Shown: positions 12,301 to 24,500, counted from the first letter of the stretch. The stretch is 64,000 nucleotides of DNA from Chloranthus sessilifolius (GCA_021018995.1 CM037588.1:148881725-148945724); one strand, 5' to 3'. Translations and numbers: made by a program. Notes: generated by a model not told the origin, from the sequence alone.

Positions 12301-12810
12301 TAAAGGAGTCTTCATTTACTTTTCATTCTCGGGTTTAGTCTTGAGTCTTGACTTTTCTGAATGTTCTGGTGTTCTGAGATTCGTGTTTCAGCGATATAGA
12401 ATGATCTAACCGTCAGATTGGGATGGGGTTTCTTCCTATATTCGTTATTTCACGTGATCTTCATGTTAGTGTTGGGGGACAGTATTATTCTGAGAATGGG
12501 CGGTGTTGGAAATAAGAGCGTCTGTCTTCACACCGTTCCTTTCTAGGGAGCAGTGAAGGCAGCGTTGATAGGGCGGCGATGGAGAAAGTGGAGATGGCGG
12601 GGAGAGGAGGTGCTTTAAATGGAGGGATGTATTATCCAACCCATTTTCCGTCTCTTTTTCCGGTGGCTCGTTTGAGTTCTCCAAGTATGGTGGCAACATT
12701 TCTGAAGCCTCCGATTAGACATTCTGCTCCTCGTTTTGGCTCATCGTAATTTTGGTATTCATTTTGAGTTCTATGTTAGCTTTTAGGTTTTCATTTTGGG
12801 TTGTAATTCG

Positions 12811-12858
12811 GGAGGTATGCCTCCGGTGAAACTTGTAAAACTTTAAATTATAAATAAA
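12811..12858 (+). terminator. 3' hairpin GGAGG-TATG-CCTCC and poly(A) signal
   Basis: A five-bp stem with TATG loop lies at 12811-12824, followed by AATAAA at 12853-12858. Homologous hairpins with co-varying arms are at 58251, 59435 and 63634. It is read as the 3' end of the transcription unit. Confidence 0.6.
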
Positions 12859-12963
12859 GGGGCATTTTTTTTATTGTGTATATTTTCACTGTCCCGTTGG
12901 TTGGCTTAAATTCTTATTGATTAATTAACTAAACTTACTTGCTTTATCATAGTTTTAAGATCT

Positions 12964-12992
12964 GAGTTAGACACCCCAGCAGCGTCTAACTC
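12964..12992. repeat. Perfect hairpin at the copy 1/copy 2 junction
   Basis: GAGTTAGAC and GTCTAACTC form nine-base perfect arms around an 11-base loop, close to the point where plus-oriented family C copy 1 meets minus-oriented copy 2. Confidence 0.75.
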
Positions 12993-13177
12993 CGACAACT
13001 ACAAACACCACAGGGAACACATTAAAGACGTAAAATGCTAACTATCAACTGACAAATACCAAAATAGATACGTACCAAACGGTTGACCTCTGAGCGCATA
13101 GCCAGCTGCTCACCCCGGAGAAGCTTGATGTACTGCCCCCGCTAGGCTACCTCCACCTTAGTCTTGATCTGAATAAA

Positions 13178-15891
13178 TTAAACATTAAAAACAAACATGT
13201 CAATGTAACTAAAATTTAATCGAAAAAACAAAAACATAATAAACTCACAACTCACTAGAGCGCGACGAGTCGCCGCCAATTGGGTCACTGCCCAGTCCTC
13301 AGCTGCCCTAGCCTTAGAGATAGATGTTGCCAGAGACCTCAGAATCTCCTCATCCGGACGGGGACCACTCCTCATCTGCTCCATCGTTCTATGGAGGGCA
13401 TCCATCACTCCACGGGCCCCAGGCTGCCCTGCTCCATTATAGCTAATCTCTCCCTCAACACCGAGGTAGAATCAGGTCCACCAATGCCAAAGGAGCCGCT
13501 CCCATGGAAGGACCATGTGAAGAGACGGCCCCCACCAAGATCATTGAGCCATCTTAAGAACTCTCGAGCGTCTGCCTCATCGTGCGCCCCTAGCACCTTG
13601 GTCCCTGTGGTCTGGAAATCGTCTCTTTGAGCCTTCATCTTATCCCCAAAGTTACGGCCGGAGGGGCTAGTCATCCACTTCGCCACTCAAGGGCGAATCT
13701 TCGAAGGGACTCCCTAATGGAGCCCCAAGCACAATGTCACTTGTGACAAGTCGATGTGCTCCACCTTCTCAAAATAGTGGACCCATATGTCCACTCTGAT
13801 GAATGGCTAACTAGTATGACGGCCTGGCCAACATCCTCCTCGTCCGCATAGGCCTATAATAAGAAACCAACAAAGCAAATTGTCAGTAAAACCTAAAATC
13901 CAAAGCGAAATGAAGTAACAACATAAAAGACACATACTTGCCCTACGTGCATATCCTCAAAGAGGCCTTGTGCAGTCTGGAGATCTGAAGCCAGATGGCG
14001 CTGCCCCATAGCCCTCCACGACACATGCATACGCGGAAAAGTATAAGTGATCTCCGCCGAGACCCATGGGTGCAAGAAAGTAAAATGGTCATACGCCCAG
14101 AATTACGGAACACACAAGACATCAAAACAATCACTAAAAGGAAGATCAATTAACCCGAAAGAATATAAAACAATAATTAACTAAATCTCACATGAAGAAA
14201 AGGGAGGAAACCTTCGATAGTGGAAACGCCCCTCCCACGGCGGTATAACAGCTCATACAGGTGCGCCAATGCCGCCGCACCACAAGCATACTTAGGAACC
14301 TGGTCAAGATCCCAAAGGAGAGTAAAAAATAGCCCCGTCACACACCCCTGGGTTGAGGACGAAACAACATTGCACAAAAAAACTGCATCAAAATGCCCTA
14401 GGGACTCGATCCGCTGCCACCCTCAGCTCCTTTATGGACTCGCAAAGTCCCATCACCCTGCGACGCTCCTAATACACCTCCCTCCTCTCGGAAATGGCAC
14501 CTCGGTGGAGCAAACCCACTAGCAAAAGTGTAAAAAAACCAAGTGACATGGACCATCCCTGGACCAGATTCGCTAGCATCGTACCTGACACCAAGCACCT
14601 CCTCGCACACTGCCAAATAATTCGCCTCCATCCACCCTGTCATAGGCTCCCCTTCGAATTTGACCATAGTAATACGGACCCAGTCCTCCAGGGTGGGCAA
14701 CATCATCCCTATCAGGAAAAGCAACGCCTGCTCCTCCTCCCTCCACCTCTCTAAAATGGCCCCGACCAAGCCCCGATCAACCCGGAAGGACTCAAGCTCT
14801 GAAACCGGCCCAAAATCGAATGACACCAATCGTGCCTGCTGAAACTCAGGCAGAGCACAATACCACGCATGAGACTCTACCCATGTCGTGCTGATAACCA
14901 GCGGGGGAGGCTCCTGGGGAGTAACATTGCTAAGAAGAAAGACGTAAGACAAGACCTGTAGCTATCAACAATAATACAAGCTGACCAAGGATAACGACGA
15001 GGAATAATAAGAATAAAAATAGCCAATACTAATAAAAATCAGTATAATAATAGATAATACTAATAACGAGAATAACCAAAAAAGAATAATAGAAATAATA
15101 ATAATAGAAAAATACCAACGACAATAGTGATAAAAAAACTAAAATAATGACAACCAGCAAATAATAACAAAACCAACGACGATTGATCATGGTGATGCCA
15201 TTGACAAACCGACGATAAGCTATAAAGTGAATGGATAGCAACAAATAATAACAAAGGAGATTATAGCAAAACAATTACGATAGGCAACAAGCACAACAGA
15301 TAATAACAAGTGACACTGAGAATGAAACTACGACACATGAAACTACGACATGTAAATATAGCGATAAAAGAAATGAACGTATAATGATGATTACGGTAGA
15401 ACCTACGATAGCCACGTAAAACATAAAGTAAATGTGCCTTAAAACTATATACGAATATGATGCATGAATGCGCACACGCACTACAACAAAATGTAGGTTC
15501 TACATAAAATAAAGAGGGTTTCATAACCTAGGAAGCCTAAGTTATGACCTAAATGCCTAGAAGAACTAAAGGAAACTCTTGCTCATAACCTACCTGGTCC
15601 CTCGCGAAGAACCCCTCTAAGGGAATCTCAATCAGGCTGGGAGCCCAAGGTGGAGCAACATCTCCTTTAGCACCCCTAACACCCTCGTCATCCTCGTCAC
15701 CAGGAGGAACCTCATCCTCATCAACCTTAGTAGCCACCTCAATAGCACCCTCAACTACCTCAGGGACACCCTCCTCGATGACCATGGGAGTCTCCTCTCC
15801 TCCCCTCTACACTAGAAAGCTGAAGCATCTGATCCTCCAAGTTAGAGCCGAACTCCAACTTTGAAGTAGTCACACTAAACTCAGGCTCCAT
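13178..15891 (-). pseudogene. Plant mobile domain (PMD, aminotransferase-like) multi-exon pseudogene
   Basis: PMD proteins are plant-specific and occur both as host genes (MAIL1/MAIN group) and inside transposons. The start is chosen at ATG 15891, which aligns with the ATG of the plus-strand copy at 60391 and lies about 160 bp below a TATA box. Exon 1 is acidic and ends at a CCAG/GTAGG donor (15594). A repetitive AT-rich intron follows to a CTTAG acceptor (14930). The PMD core is clear: LVGAILERWREEEQALLF and LPTLEDWVRI (14600-14780), then WDLDQVPKYACGAAALAHLY (14270-14330) and YTFPRMHV (about 14035). Later exons (13178-13690) are helical and charged. Frameshifts occur in exon 1 and near 14400, and the 3' end is missing. 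Dead or at best partial. Confidence 0.75.
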
Positions 15892-16048
15892 CTCAGAAGA
15901 AAGAGGATGAAAAACTAAAAAGAACAGAAGAAACGACACTGAAATCCAACGAGCGGATCACAACATATGGTGAAAACACGAGAAACAGAGCACAAGGAAG
16001 CAAGAAAACTCGAGAAAGTCAGAACGCATAGAGAAATGAGAGAAATGT

Positions 16049-16058
16049 TCAGTTTATA
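16049..16058 (-). promoter_or_regulatory. TATA box upstream of minus-strand PMD pseudogene
   Basis: The minus strand reads GTCTATATAAAC about 160 bp upstream of ATG 15891, in the position equivalent to the TATA boxes at 60215 and 57791. Confidence 0.55.
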
Positions 16059-16808
16059 TAGACGCCAGCTAATCGCACGTCAGGGCTCTAGTGCGCAATC
16101 AAATCTTGTGGTGGCACATAAGCATACATTGCAAGTCAGGCACACAAAACAGGGCGCATAATTGGGGCCTCCATCTACTCCGTCAAAACGACGAACCGAA
16201 ATCGCGCCCAGCTCCCTACGCACAATTAGAATCATGCATCCTAACACCTGCGCATAATTCACCCAACACCCCACCTAACTCTAATCTAAAGCCACACATT
16301 CTTAACAAGTGTCACTCTAGAGAAACAGAAGAGAACGCAAAACCCATACCTTAAATAAAACAAGCATACAAAAATTCTCCACCATGACAAAATAAAGGAA
16401 GAAATTCTATTAATTCAAAAAAAAAAATAGCCAACTATTCTAAGAAATCAAGATAATTAACAAAATGATCATGACCAATTAACTTAAGCACCGAAACACC
16501 TCCTCGGAGCCCAAAACAAAATAAAATAAAACAAAACAAGAAAAAAAAGTAAAACAAAACAAAATAAAATGAAATAAAATTAAAATAAAAGAAGGCAAGA
16601 CAAAAATAATAAATAATAAGTAAACCAAAAATAAATAAACTAACCAGAAAGGGGAAAACCTCCCCATAGTCCCATCGTGACAAACGTAACTTCTGATTCG
16701 AACCACCCCTTGATGACCTATCACAACCAAAAGAATAAATAATAAATAAATAAACAACAATAATAAAATAGCCCCATCGTGAGAACATGACATGAAAATT
16801 CGGAGCTA

Positions 16809-16824
16809 CCCCCCCCCCCCCCCC
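16809..16824. repeat. C16 homopolymer
   Basis: Sixteen consecutive C residues. A comparable G15 run lies at 56013-56027 in family C copy 3, but in a different sequence context. Confidence 0.95.
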
Positions 16825-17452
16825 GAAACTCTCAGGGCCCCAAAAAATAACAAAAAAGAACTAAAAAGTCCCATCGCGTTTGAAACGACGCTTGAACAAT
16901 AGGACATATCACAACAAACCACTACGGATAGTGCCACACTGCAATTGGAAATTAGGAAAGCCTATTTCCTCGTAGTCCCATCGTGACCATCCCATCACCA
17001 CAACCATCCTGGTCACCTTAAGGAAGAAAGAAATCGACCAAGGACTCGACCCACACCACCCGAAGTCAACAAATGATAATGAGTATACTTCTTCTACTAA
17101 CTACGAAAGCAGTGGGGAAAGTCCCTCCAACCATGCACAAACACCAACAAGAGAAGCATTGAGTTAATGTGGAAAAATTTAACAAAGCACAATGACTCGA
17201 AGAACATTCCTGCCCCATTGCACAACCCCGTGTGCCGACCCGAAGGGAGACATCCTTAACCCATAGTGTAACCTCACACAATAACCATCATCCCAATTCT
17301 TGAACTAAATCAACCAAACGCCTTGTCCCATTGCGACACCAAGACCTCACGGTACCATCACCACTAGAAACATGTCCCGTCGCAATGCAACCCTGTAACC
17401 CAACTCAAACTAATTGTCCCATCACACAGCCCCTCCCAATCTCATGACCAAA

Positions 17453-18074
17453 GATCTACCAAAGAAAGAAATGGGCCATCAAATTATTCAAACCATCACG
17501 TCCCATAGCATAACCTTTAGCTCCCATCGCAAATCCACCATAGCACGCAACCAGAAGGAGGGCCTACCAATGTCCCATCGCAAAGAAGCAAGCAACAAAT
17601 CGGGACCAGATCTACCAAAGAAAGAAATGGGCCATCAAATTATTCAAACCATCACGTCCCATAGCATAACCTTTAGGTCCCATAGCAAATCCACCATAGC
17701 ACGCACCCAGAAGGAGGGACTACCAATGTCCCATCGCAAAGAAGCAAGCAACAAACTGGGACCAGATCTACCAAATGAAGAAATGGACCATCAAATTATT
17801 CAAACCATCACATCCCATAGCATAAGCTTTAGGTCCCATCACAAATCCACCATAGCACGCAACCAGAAGGAGGGCCTACCAATGGCCCATCGCAAAGAAG
17901 CAAGCAACAAACCGGGACCAGATCTACCAAAGAAAGAAATGGGCCATCAAATTATTCAAACCATCACGTCCATAGCATAACCTTTAGGTCCCATCGCAAA
18001 TCCACCATAGCACACAACCAGAAGGAGGGCCTACCAATGTCCCATCGCAAAGAAGCAAGCAACAAACTGGGACC
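17453..18074. repeat. Four tandem copies of a 156-bp unit
   Basis: Units start at 17453, 17609, 17765 and 17921 (each with GATCTACCAAA), with a constant period of 156 bp. The fourth is one base shorter because a C is missing near 17971. Because 156 is divisible by three, units 1 to 3 keep one frame open (17414-17980). No protein family is recognisable. Read on the minus strand the unit carries several GCGATGGGAC words. Confidence 0.92.
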
Positions 18075-18927
18075 TCCCAAAGCATCCCATCACGCCAACA
18101 ATCACCATGTCCCATCGCAAATACTACAAAGGCCCTCCACTGGAAATAAATCAGGTAAGTATTACCCCTCTTCTCTTGATACTTTGTACAAATATAGTTA
18201 GCGAATATTAAGTCAAACGTTTTCAAAACTCGACTCTCCTGATTCACAAACTGTTATAGTCCTCCCATAAGAGACAATCATCTGTATCCACGAGAAGGTT
18301 AGACAGAGTATCCGACATATCGAGCATCGTCTTGACAACCAAACAAAAGGTTGGGTCCCAATATCCCGTACCAATGGATCTACTCAGCAACGTCTTGGAA
18401 ACCATATTTTTCAAAGTTTTCACCAAATTGATCTTAAGTGAAAACTCAAAATTTCAAAACCTCCCTACCTATCTAACTTTCATCTTTCATCACCGCAATC
18501 CGTTCTTTCCCCTGAAAAATTGAACACTGAGTATACTAACCTCTGAGAACTCACAAATGTCCACTAAAACGGGACCATTGACGCACCGTTGGTGTGAGCA
18601 ATGATGCGCTCGGCCTGACATGATCTGCGAAAGTCTTCATCATATTATTTAGTCACCTGACCTTATTTCTGGACATTCGTATGATGCCACTCGTACCTCG
18701 TTTGTGTCAATTTCCCTCAATTTGGTTGTGATATGCAACAGGTTGCGATATGAGATGGGATGCAATATGCACCCGCGGTTGAGGATATACCTCTCGACAG
18801 CTACAATCTAGCCCGTGAATGTCCTTGTTAGTTAGTTTGTGCTGACAGATAAGAAAGTCAAGCATTTCATGTCTGCTCCGTAGTTCACACTTGTGAGTTC
18901 TCAAAGAAATAATAAGACACCTTGGAA

Positions 18928-18996
18928 GGGGGTGTCTACTTCTTCGACACATTCTTACTCCACAAGAACGAGCTGAAGAGGGGCATCTGTAGACAC
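18928..18996. repeat. Conserved inverted repeat, copy 2
   Basis: GGTGTCTAC at the left arm and GTAGACAC at the right arm. This is the reverse-oriented counterpart of 9999-10069 and 55543-55613. Confidence 0.75.
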
Positions 18997-19404
18997 ATCA
19001 TTTTTTCCCTCTCGGAGTACACAAACCTATTTGGTTAATCCCTGACCTTGCCCACAATCTTTGGAGAGGGATTGAACTTCCCCGAAGACCTTAAAACCCC
19101 ACATTCGGGACCCATACACTGCACAGATAGGGTATGGGGGAGTTCCGAGTTGAAATCTCAATCTCATTGACTTGGACCCAATTCAGCTCGAGAAGGCCCT
19201 GATTTACGCACCTGCATATAGACTCGCAGTTCGATTTCACACATCAATACATGCACACAATTGATCCAATTTGGATCAGGTCTCTCCTTTCTGTGGACCG
19301 CCCTAAGACCCGATTACGTGCCTGAACCAGAGCGCTTAACAGATTGCATGCACCACTAGGGACATGTAATAAGTCTAGAGTTGGACCAGGTCTCTGATCG
19401 GCTT

Positions 19405-20340
19405 ACTATGCGTATTTTAATTAAGTCTTAACCTATTGCAAACGCATAATGGAAATTGTAGAGCTAGTATAAGATCGTTCCCATGAAGAAAGCTATTATT
19501 TCATTAATCTACTTTTCTGAAAAGTTATATTTATCTTTAAAGATTCCTAAACTACTGGAGAAATATGAATAAAGAAATTTCTTAATCTAAAGTGCATAAA
19601 AGTAAATCCTAATCCTCAAACTTCAGATTATAGTCGTCAATCACAATCTTCTGCTATTGGATATTTATAAAATTAATACCAATACACCATATATCAATTC
19701 TTCTAGTATTAGGTGTCAATCAATACTATAAGTCCTATTAATATAGATTTAATCTAATCAACAATCAACCAGAAATTTGAGCGTCAATCAAACTCTAGAA
19801 AACTGAAGATGGAAAATAAAAATTGTTACACTAATCTATAAATTCTAACCTGAGTTGTCAATTCAAATCAAAACTTGAAGATGTTTACAAAGCTATAAAT
19901 TTTGCATAAAAATAAATCTATCTATCTAGAAAGCAAAGTAAAATATATCCTTCACCCTCAGCCGCAATCGTCAATTGCTTCTAAGAAACTACAAATATCT
20001 ACGCTAACCTTTAGCACTCAATTGCAGTCATTAATTGCTCTTGCGTAACCTTGGATATCTAAACTACTCTAACTATTTTACACTACTTTGATCAAAAGAA
20101 AATCCAACCTCAGGCGTTAATTGTCACTGAAATTCTTCGATGGTTTATTCCTATACTGGCTCTCTTATTTATAGATCATAAGGAGTTGGTTTACAAAACT
20201 TCTAATTCTACTAAAAGAAATAAAACTATCCTAATATAACTCTACTTTTAATTTTATAACTCCTTGCTTTAAACAGTTAATATGCTTCTAGAATGTTCTT
20301 CACTTTTCAGCGGCAGAGTCCTTCTAATAATCTTCTTCAT
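19405..20340 (-). repeat. Athila-type LTR, copy 2, left part
   Basis: Aligns with the LTR at 6799-7578 (shared TAAGTCTTAACCTATTG at the left, TTATTTATAGATCA at 20166) and extends beyond it. The left 25 bp or so are missing. At 20340 a minus-strand Tekay-like element interrupts it, and the remainder is at 26903-27108. On the minus strand this is the 3' LTR of the element continued at 27109-30180. Confidence 0.7.
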
Positions 20341-22296
20341 TAATCTCCCAAAGTAGTAGCAACTAACACTGAACCTGTGACGTATAGTCAAAGGAGTGAG
20401 CTACGTCATAGCTCAATAGGTAATCAACTGAATGAACATATAAGTCTATCTTACTCACATATATTCCATGACATTAGAAACATAATTTATCAATTAAAGA
20501 TAGCTGGGAAATAGTTTAGGTTACTAAAAGCATGAATTGAATGCATCTGTTACTCTACATGTGTTAACTTATTTTTAATTTTATTCTCATAGGTCAGAAG
20601 ATCTATCTTGAAACTTAAATCAAATAACTTAAATAATCCTTGAGTAATAGAGCATCGAGCCCCGATGGAATATCCTCCATCGGCGTCCAATTGAACTATA
20701 TTTTAATATACCATAACCCAAGTCCCTTTCTCCTAGGCGACGGGGTGCATAACTTATATACATCCCTGGGATGTCCTATTCGTGTACGGATTGGTTGCCG
20801 TACTGGTCATGGATATTCTGCCTAGTCAGTCACAGGTATATCGCCGAGTCGGTGGGGTATTCTACGAACCTCAAATCAATTGTGTAAAATACATATAGTT
20901 TATCACCATGTAATTGTGCTAATTATAATATTCAAGTTTGTTCATGGTTCATTTGGATAATTTCTCATTTTACTATACATCCATGGGATGTCACATACTA
21001 ATATGCATAACCTAAATGCTCACATCTCATATACATCCCTGGGATGTCATATACTTACAAGCTTGCTGGTTTCTTACTTAGTGTACACACACGCAAACAC
21101 ACCTCTTAAATTCACATGCTTTAGTTCAATTTCGATTAATAACCAATTAACTATGCTCTTAACACACATGTACATATCACATCACTATGTACATGATTTC
21201 GTAATCAAGGGTACAAGTTTAGAGTATTCCCTACCTCACGTGCTTTAGCCCCAAGCATCAAGGTCCAAAGTAGCTCCCCATGCTCAAATCCAAGTGTTCA
21301 ACCAAAAACATATCATGTCATACACAAAGCATCAAGAACGATGCAAGAAAGAAGGGCACAAGGCCCTCCCAGAACTCCACTGTCAAAAATAGAACCCACA
21401 CTAAATAGTCAAAATCGATTAATCGATCCTAATATCGATTAATCGAATTCCCAAATTCAATTAATTGATCTCAAATTGATAAATCGAAATTCCAAAATCG
21501 ATTAATCGATCCCAAATTCGATTAATCGGTTTTCCAAAACTCAGACTTTTCCAGCCATTGGAAGTACCCAGACGTTCAATCGATTTCAAATCGATTAATC
21601 GAAAACCAAAAATCGATTAATCAAATTTATTTCGATTAATCGGTTACATGTTTTAGTCTCCAGAATTGATTTCTAACAAAAATTGATTAATCGATTCTCA
21701 AATCAATTAATCAATTTTGTCATAACACAGCCCTCTTTGGGCCGTTCTTCCAACTTTGTTTCTTCTCATATATTTACTCTTTCTATTTCTCTACTTAATC
21801 ATTAATCCAATAATTTCATGCACAACACCACACACATCATAAATTAATGAAATCTCACCTTAAATCCAAAGTATAGATGATTCAATGGCTTGGATCAAAA
21901 GCTAGGGTTCTTAGCTTCGACTCCAATGAACCAGACCACTTGTCATCGCAATTAAATGTCCTCACCAGGCTTTCCCGTAAGCTCCTTCGCATTAACCTCC
22001 AAGCATTTAATCTCTCTCTCTTCATAAATCTCCAACCAACTACCAAAACCCAAGAGAAATAACTTCTCTTAAGTTATTAGACTATTTAACCAATTCTTCT
22101 TTGTTATAAAACACATACACCCCCAACAGGTATATATGGCCATATAAACAGATCCATCACCACACACATGAGCACTTTCACCTAACCCTAGTCTAGCCTA
22201 AGTAATTAAGTTGACCTTCACTCGATGAAACTTACTACCAGTCGGGCACGTATCTCAAGGACACTATTCTAAGCCCAAATTTTTGGGGATGTTACA
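20341..22296 (-). repeat. 3' LTR of the ORF3-only element (truncated)
   Basis: Near-identical in order and sequence to 24950-26902. The right boundary reads GATGTTACA, the complement of a TGTAACATC start. Contains one array of TCGATTAATCGA words (21415-21718) and several ACATCCCTGGGATGT palindromes (20762, 21040). The distal end, which holds the LTR hairpin and most of the conserved LTR peptide, is deleted at 20341. Confidence 0.8.
21415..21718. repeat. Palindrome array, TCGATTAATCGA type
   Basis: About a dozen exact or one-base-off copies of the self-complementary word CGATTAATCG spaced roughly 15-30 bp. Most variants change a terminal CG to CA or TG. Confidence 0.9.
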
Positions 22297-22309
22297 TTCT
22301 CCCCACCTT
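22297..22309 (-). promoter_or_regulatory. Polypurine tract of the ORF3-only element
   Basis: The minus strand reads AAGGTGGGGAGAA directly before the LTR start TGTAACATCC. It is the equivalent of the tract at 43236-43248. Confidence 0.8.
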
Positions 22310-22684
22310 GGGAATTTTCATCCTCGAAAATGTACCCAAAGGGCTTCCCCACCCCTATGGAAGAACCATTCACCATAACACATGATGATGGATACAACAC
22401 AATCACACACATCCTGCATAAAACTTAACGACATTTGCATACATTTAACCGTAAATAGAATTACAGAGAAACAAGGATTTGAATTTCATTGGTTCATAAG
22501 GAAACAATGGAAACCATGCCATAACATTTACTGCATCAGATACATTCACCTATTCCTGTACATTCAAAGTTCATCTTTAAATTTCCCCAAAAGACATATT
22601 TTTATTTCCCCAACCGTTTACATTTTCCAAAACGTTCCCAAACGCATAAAATAATCTCAACCCCTAAAAAAAAAACATCAAAAG

Positions 22685-24029
22685 CTAGTAATCATGCAGT
22701 CTTGTCCCCTGACTGATCCTCCTCATCATGCTCATGGGTACCCGAACTCGATGCATCAGGAGTCCATGTCTGCGCCGATGATAATCGCTGGGATACATAT
22801 ATTGCATGGTCTGGTATAACAGTGCCTCATGAAAATCAAGCCGGTGGCTCATTCGAGTGTTGTTCTCCTTCGTACGCCTGTGGTGCGCTAGCATCTGGCG
22901 GTTGTTCTCTGCCATGAGGGCAAGAACATCATCTATAGTACTAGGTGGTGGGGGCTGAGATGCCCGTCTCCTGTGAGATCGTATAAGAGTAGTAGGAGCA
23001 AACTATGTAGGAGCAGGAGGTGGTGCAAGAGGCTGCTATGCAGGCTATATAAGGTCAGGAAGCTGCTCCCCCGTCGCTGGTTGGTCCTGCTGTGGTGGGG
23101 CGTCACCAACTTGGGCAGGTTCTGGGCCCTCTAGTGCTAGCACTTTCTTTAAAAGATTGTAGCTTCGACTCCATAAAGCGATGGAATAAGTTTTGACATG
23201 ATTTGTAGCCCTCGTCTCGGTCGAAGGAATAGCATACTCTACGGCAGAAGAGTAGCACTCAATCATGCTAGAAATAAGACGAACATAAGGCATACGCTCC
23301 TTCGGTCTCAAGGGTCCCTTCATCATTTTACCCTTGATATAGATCATGCCCTCTACCCTTTCAGTGTCATGTCGCATAGGGTAGAGGTTGCACTTAATAA
23401 TGGTGTCGAAGATCCACATGTGAGGGGGTAAGTCAACCCTCCGAATGGACTTTTCAGACCCCCTTATTTCCCTTGGTCATCTCGGTTCTAATTTCTTCAT
23501 AATTTACGGACCGTTCAAATGGGGGTAAAAGGTTGGTCTCGGGTACGTATACGGGAAAACATTCCAAAGACTCATGAATGTGGGGCAGGCTAAAAAGACA
23601 CTTACGACCATCAATTTTGATCGTAATGGTTCCAGATTTCCTACCCTCTTTCAAATGCTGGTAAAATAACCTAACAAGCCTAGGGTAATAATATTCATGC
23701 AAGGGTTTCAAGAGATTTTTGAGGCCCGCATCCATGAGGTATTTTTGGGCCCATTTTGTCTCGCTCGCAACCTTGAAATCCACAAACAGAGCCTTGCCGA
23801 TAATATATTCATTCTCAAAGTCCTTCACGGCCCCCCACTCATTCGGTTGCGGTAAATTTTCGTGTTGAGGTGGTGGGGGTGATGATTCGCGTGATGAAGC
23901 TTTTGTCGAATAAGAGGACGAAGAGGAAAGTGAAGGTGAAGGTGATGGTGGTGGTGGCACGGCGTTCTTACGCCGTACAGGCATTTTAGAAGCAGCTTGA
24001 TTCAAAGCTAACCAAGTTTTAGGCTGCAT
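22685..24029 (-). pseudogene. ORF3 homologue (putative plant transposon protein domain), broken
   Basis: Translates in three open pieces (24029-23454, 23419-23045, 22915-22685) that line up end to end with ORF3 at 41411-42973. Shared landmarks: basic start followed by a Pro/Ser-rich linker, PNEWGAVKDFENEYI, YYYPRLVRLFYQHL, a segment before IKCNLYPMRHDTE, YIKGKMMKGPLRPKERMPY, RLISSMIECYS, WSRSYNLLKK and the C-terminal MYPSDYHR helix. A stop with frameshift lies near 23440 and about 29 codons are missing after the HDTE motif. This is the only protein left between the two LTRs. It is likely driven by the TATA-like box at 24271-24280. Confidence 0.8.
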
Positions 24030-24270
24030 TCTAGGGTTTAAAAGCGAAAATTTGAATCCTAGAGCTAGGATTTACTCAAAATGTAAGGAAATTGGTGAGA
24101 TTTAGGGCATACCGCTCATATTTGATCCAAGGGTTAGGGTTTGTGATTCGATCTCGATCCCCAAGGCCCTAAATCCTCTCAGTTGTCGCTAGCCAAAGGG
24201 AAAAAGAAAGGTGCCCAAATTAAAAAAAATAGTTTGAAATTCGAATGGGAAAAAAATTCCAAAAACTGCT

Positions 24271-24280
24271 ACTTATAGGC
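24271..24280 (-). promoter_or_regulatory. TATA-like box between palindrome array and ORF3 homologue
   Basis: The minus strand reads GCCTATAAGT about 10 bp below the last CGATTAATCG word and about 240 bp above the ATG at 24029. The same order and spacing occur at 41160-41411. Confidence 0.6.
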
Positions 24281-24289
24281 AAAACAAAA

Positions 24290-24487
24290 TCGATTAATCG
24301 GTTCTTACTACTCAAACTCACCTGCCCGAAATCGATTAGTCAGTTTCAAAAATCGATTAGTCGATTTTCAAAATCGATTAATCAAATTTAAGTCGATTAG
24401 TCGAATTTGACTTATATTATTTCTCCAGGTCCCTCAGCTCACTGACGTGAGCTAGTAATCCAATCGAACCATTTTGATTAATCAAAA
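24290..24487. repeat. Palindrome array upstream of ORF3 homologue
   Basis: Copies and one-base variants of CGATTAATCG, including TCGATTAGTCGA forms. The array lies between the PBS remnant and the TATA-like box. Confidence 0.88.
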
Positions 24488-24500
24488 ATCAAAATACCAA
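24488..24500 (-). promoter_or_regulatory. PBS remnant, tRNA-iMet type
   Basis: The minus strand reads TTGGTATTTTGA beside the LTR end GTTGTCACA. Only the first seven bases agree with the initiator-Met PBS TGGTATCAGAGC, so the join to the array truncated or mutated the rest. Confidence 0.55.

Larger units (their letters stand above)
7579..12900 (+). repeat. Family C repeat, copy 1
   Basis: Large unclassified repeat beginning TGTTGGTGCACGC. It shares its order of landmarks with copy 3 (46091-58330): a cytosine-rich GATCGCCAGCTG block, a CTAAGGAGGATTGGCC block (8620), a first block rich in ATTGCGCGC-like words (9340-9780), an inverted repeat around GGGGTGTCTA (9999-10069), a block with scattered GCGATGGGA words (11330-11850), a second GCGC block, a TATA box (12291) and a 3' hairpin with poly(A) signal (12811-12858). 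A PMD gene is expected between TATA box and hairpin, by comparison with 60391-63568, but only about 500 bp of leftover lies there. The superfamily is not established. I see no protease, RT or transposase in it. Confidence 0.6.
13000..19404 (-). repeat. Family C repeat, copy 2 (inverted)
   Basis: The reverse complement carries the family C landmarks in the right order: GCGC block (19190-19400), inverted repeat (18928-18996), a block matching 10850-11040 (18160-18460; both contain GTCTCTTATGGGAGGACTA), GCGATGGGA-word region (16860-18130), second GCGC block (16075-16270), TATA box (16049) and PMD pseudogene (13178-15891). The upstream end and the 3' hairpin are missing. 16380-16800 is A-rich low-complexity sequence without a supported gene. 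Confidence 0.6.

Noticed and set aside
15029-15524. Overlapping minus-strand ORFs rich in Tyr/Leu/Ile
   Set aside because: They lie in the AT-rich first intron of the PMD pseudogene and reflect base composition.
16435-16793. Hydrophobic minus-strand ORFs resembling membrane proteins
   Set aside because: A-rich low-complexity DNA gives Phe/Leu/Tyr codons on the minus strand in several frames.
17414-17980. 188-codon ORF as a gene
   Set aside because: It is the by-product of a 156-bp tandem repeat. No start context, no family, and the flanks are repeat DNA.
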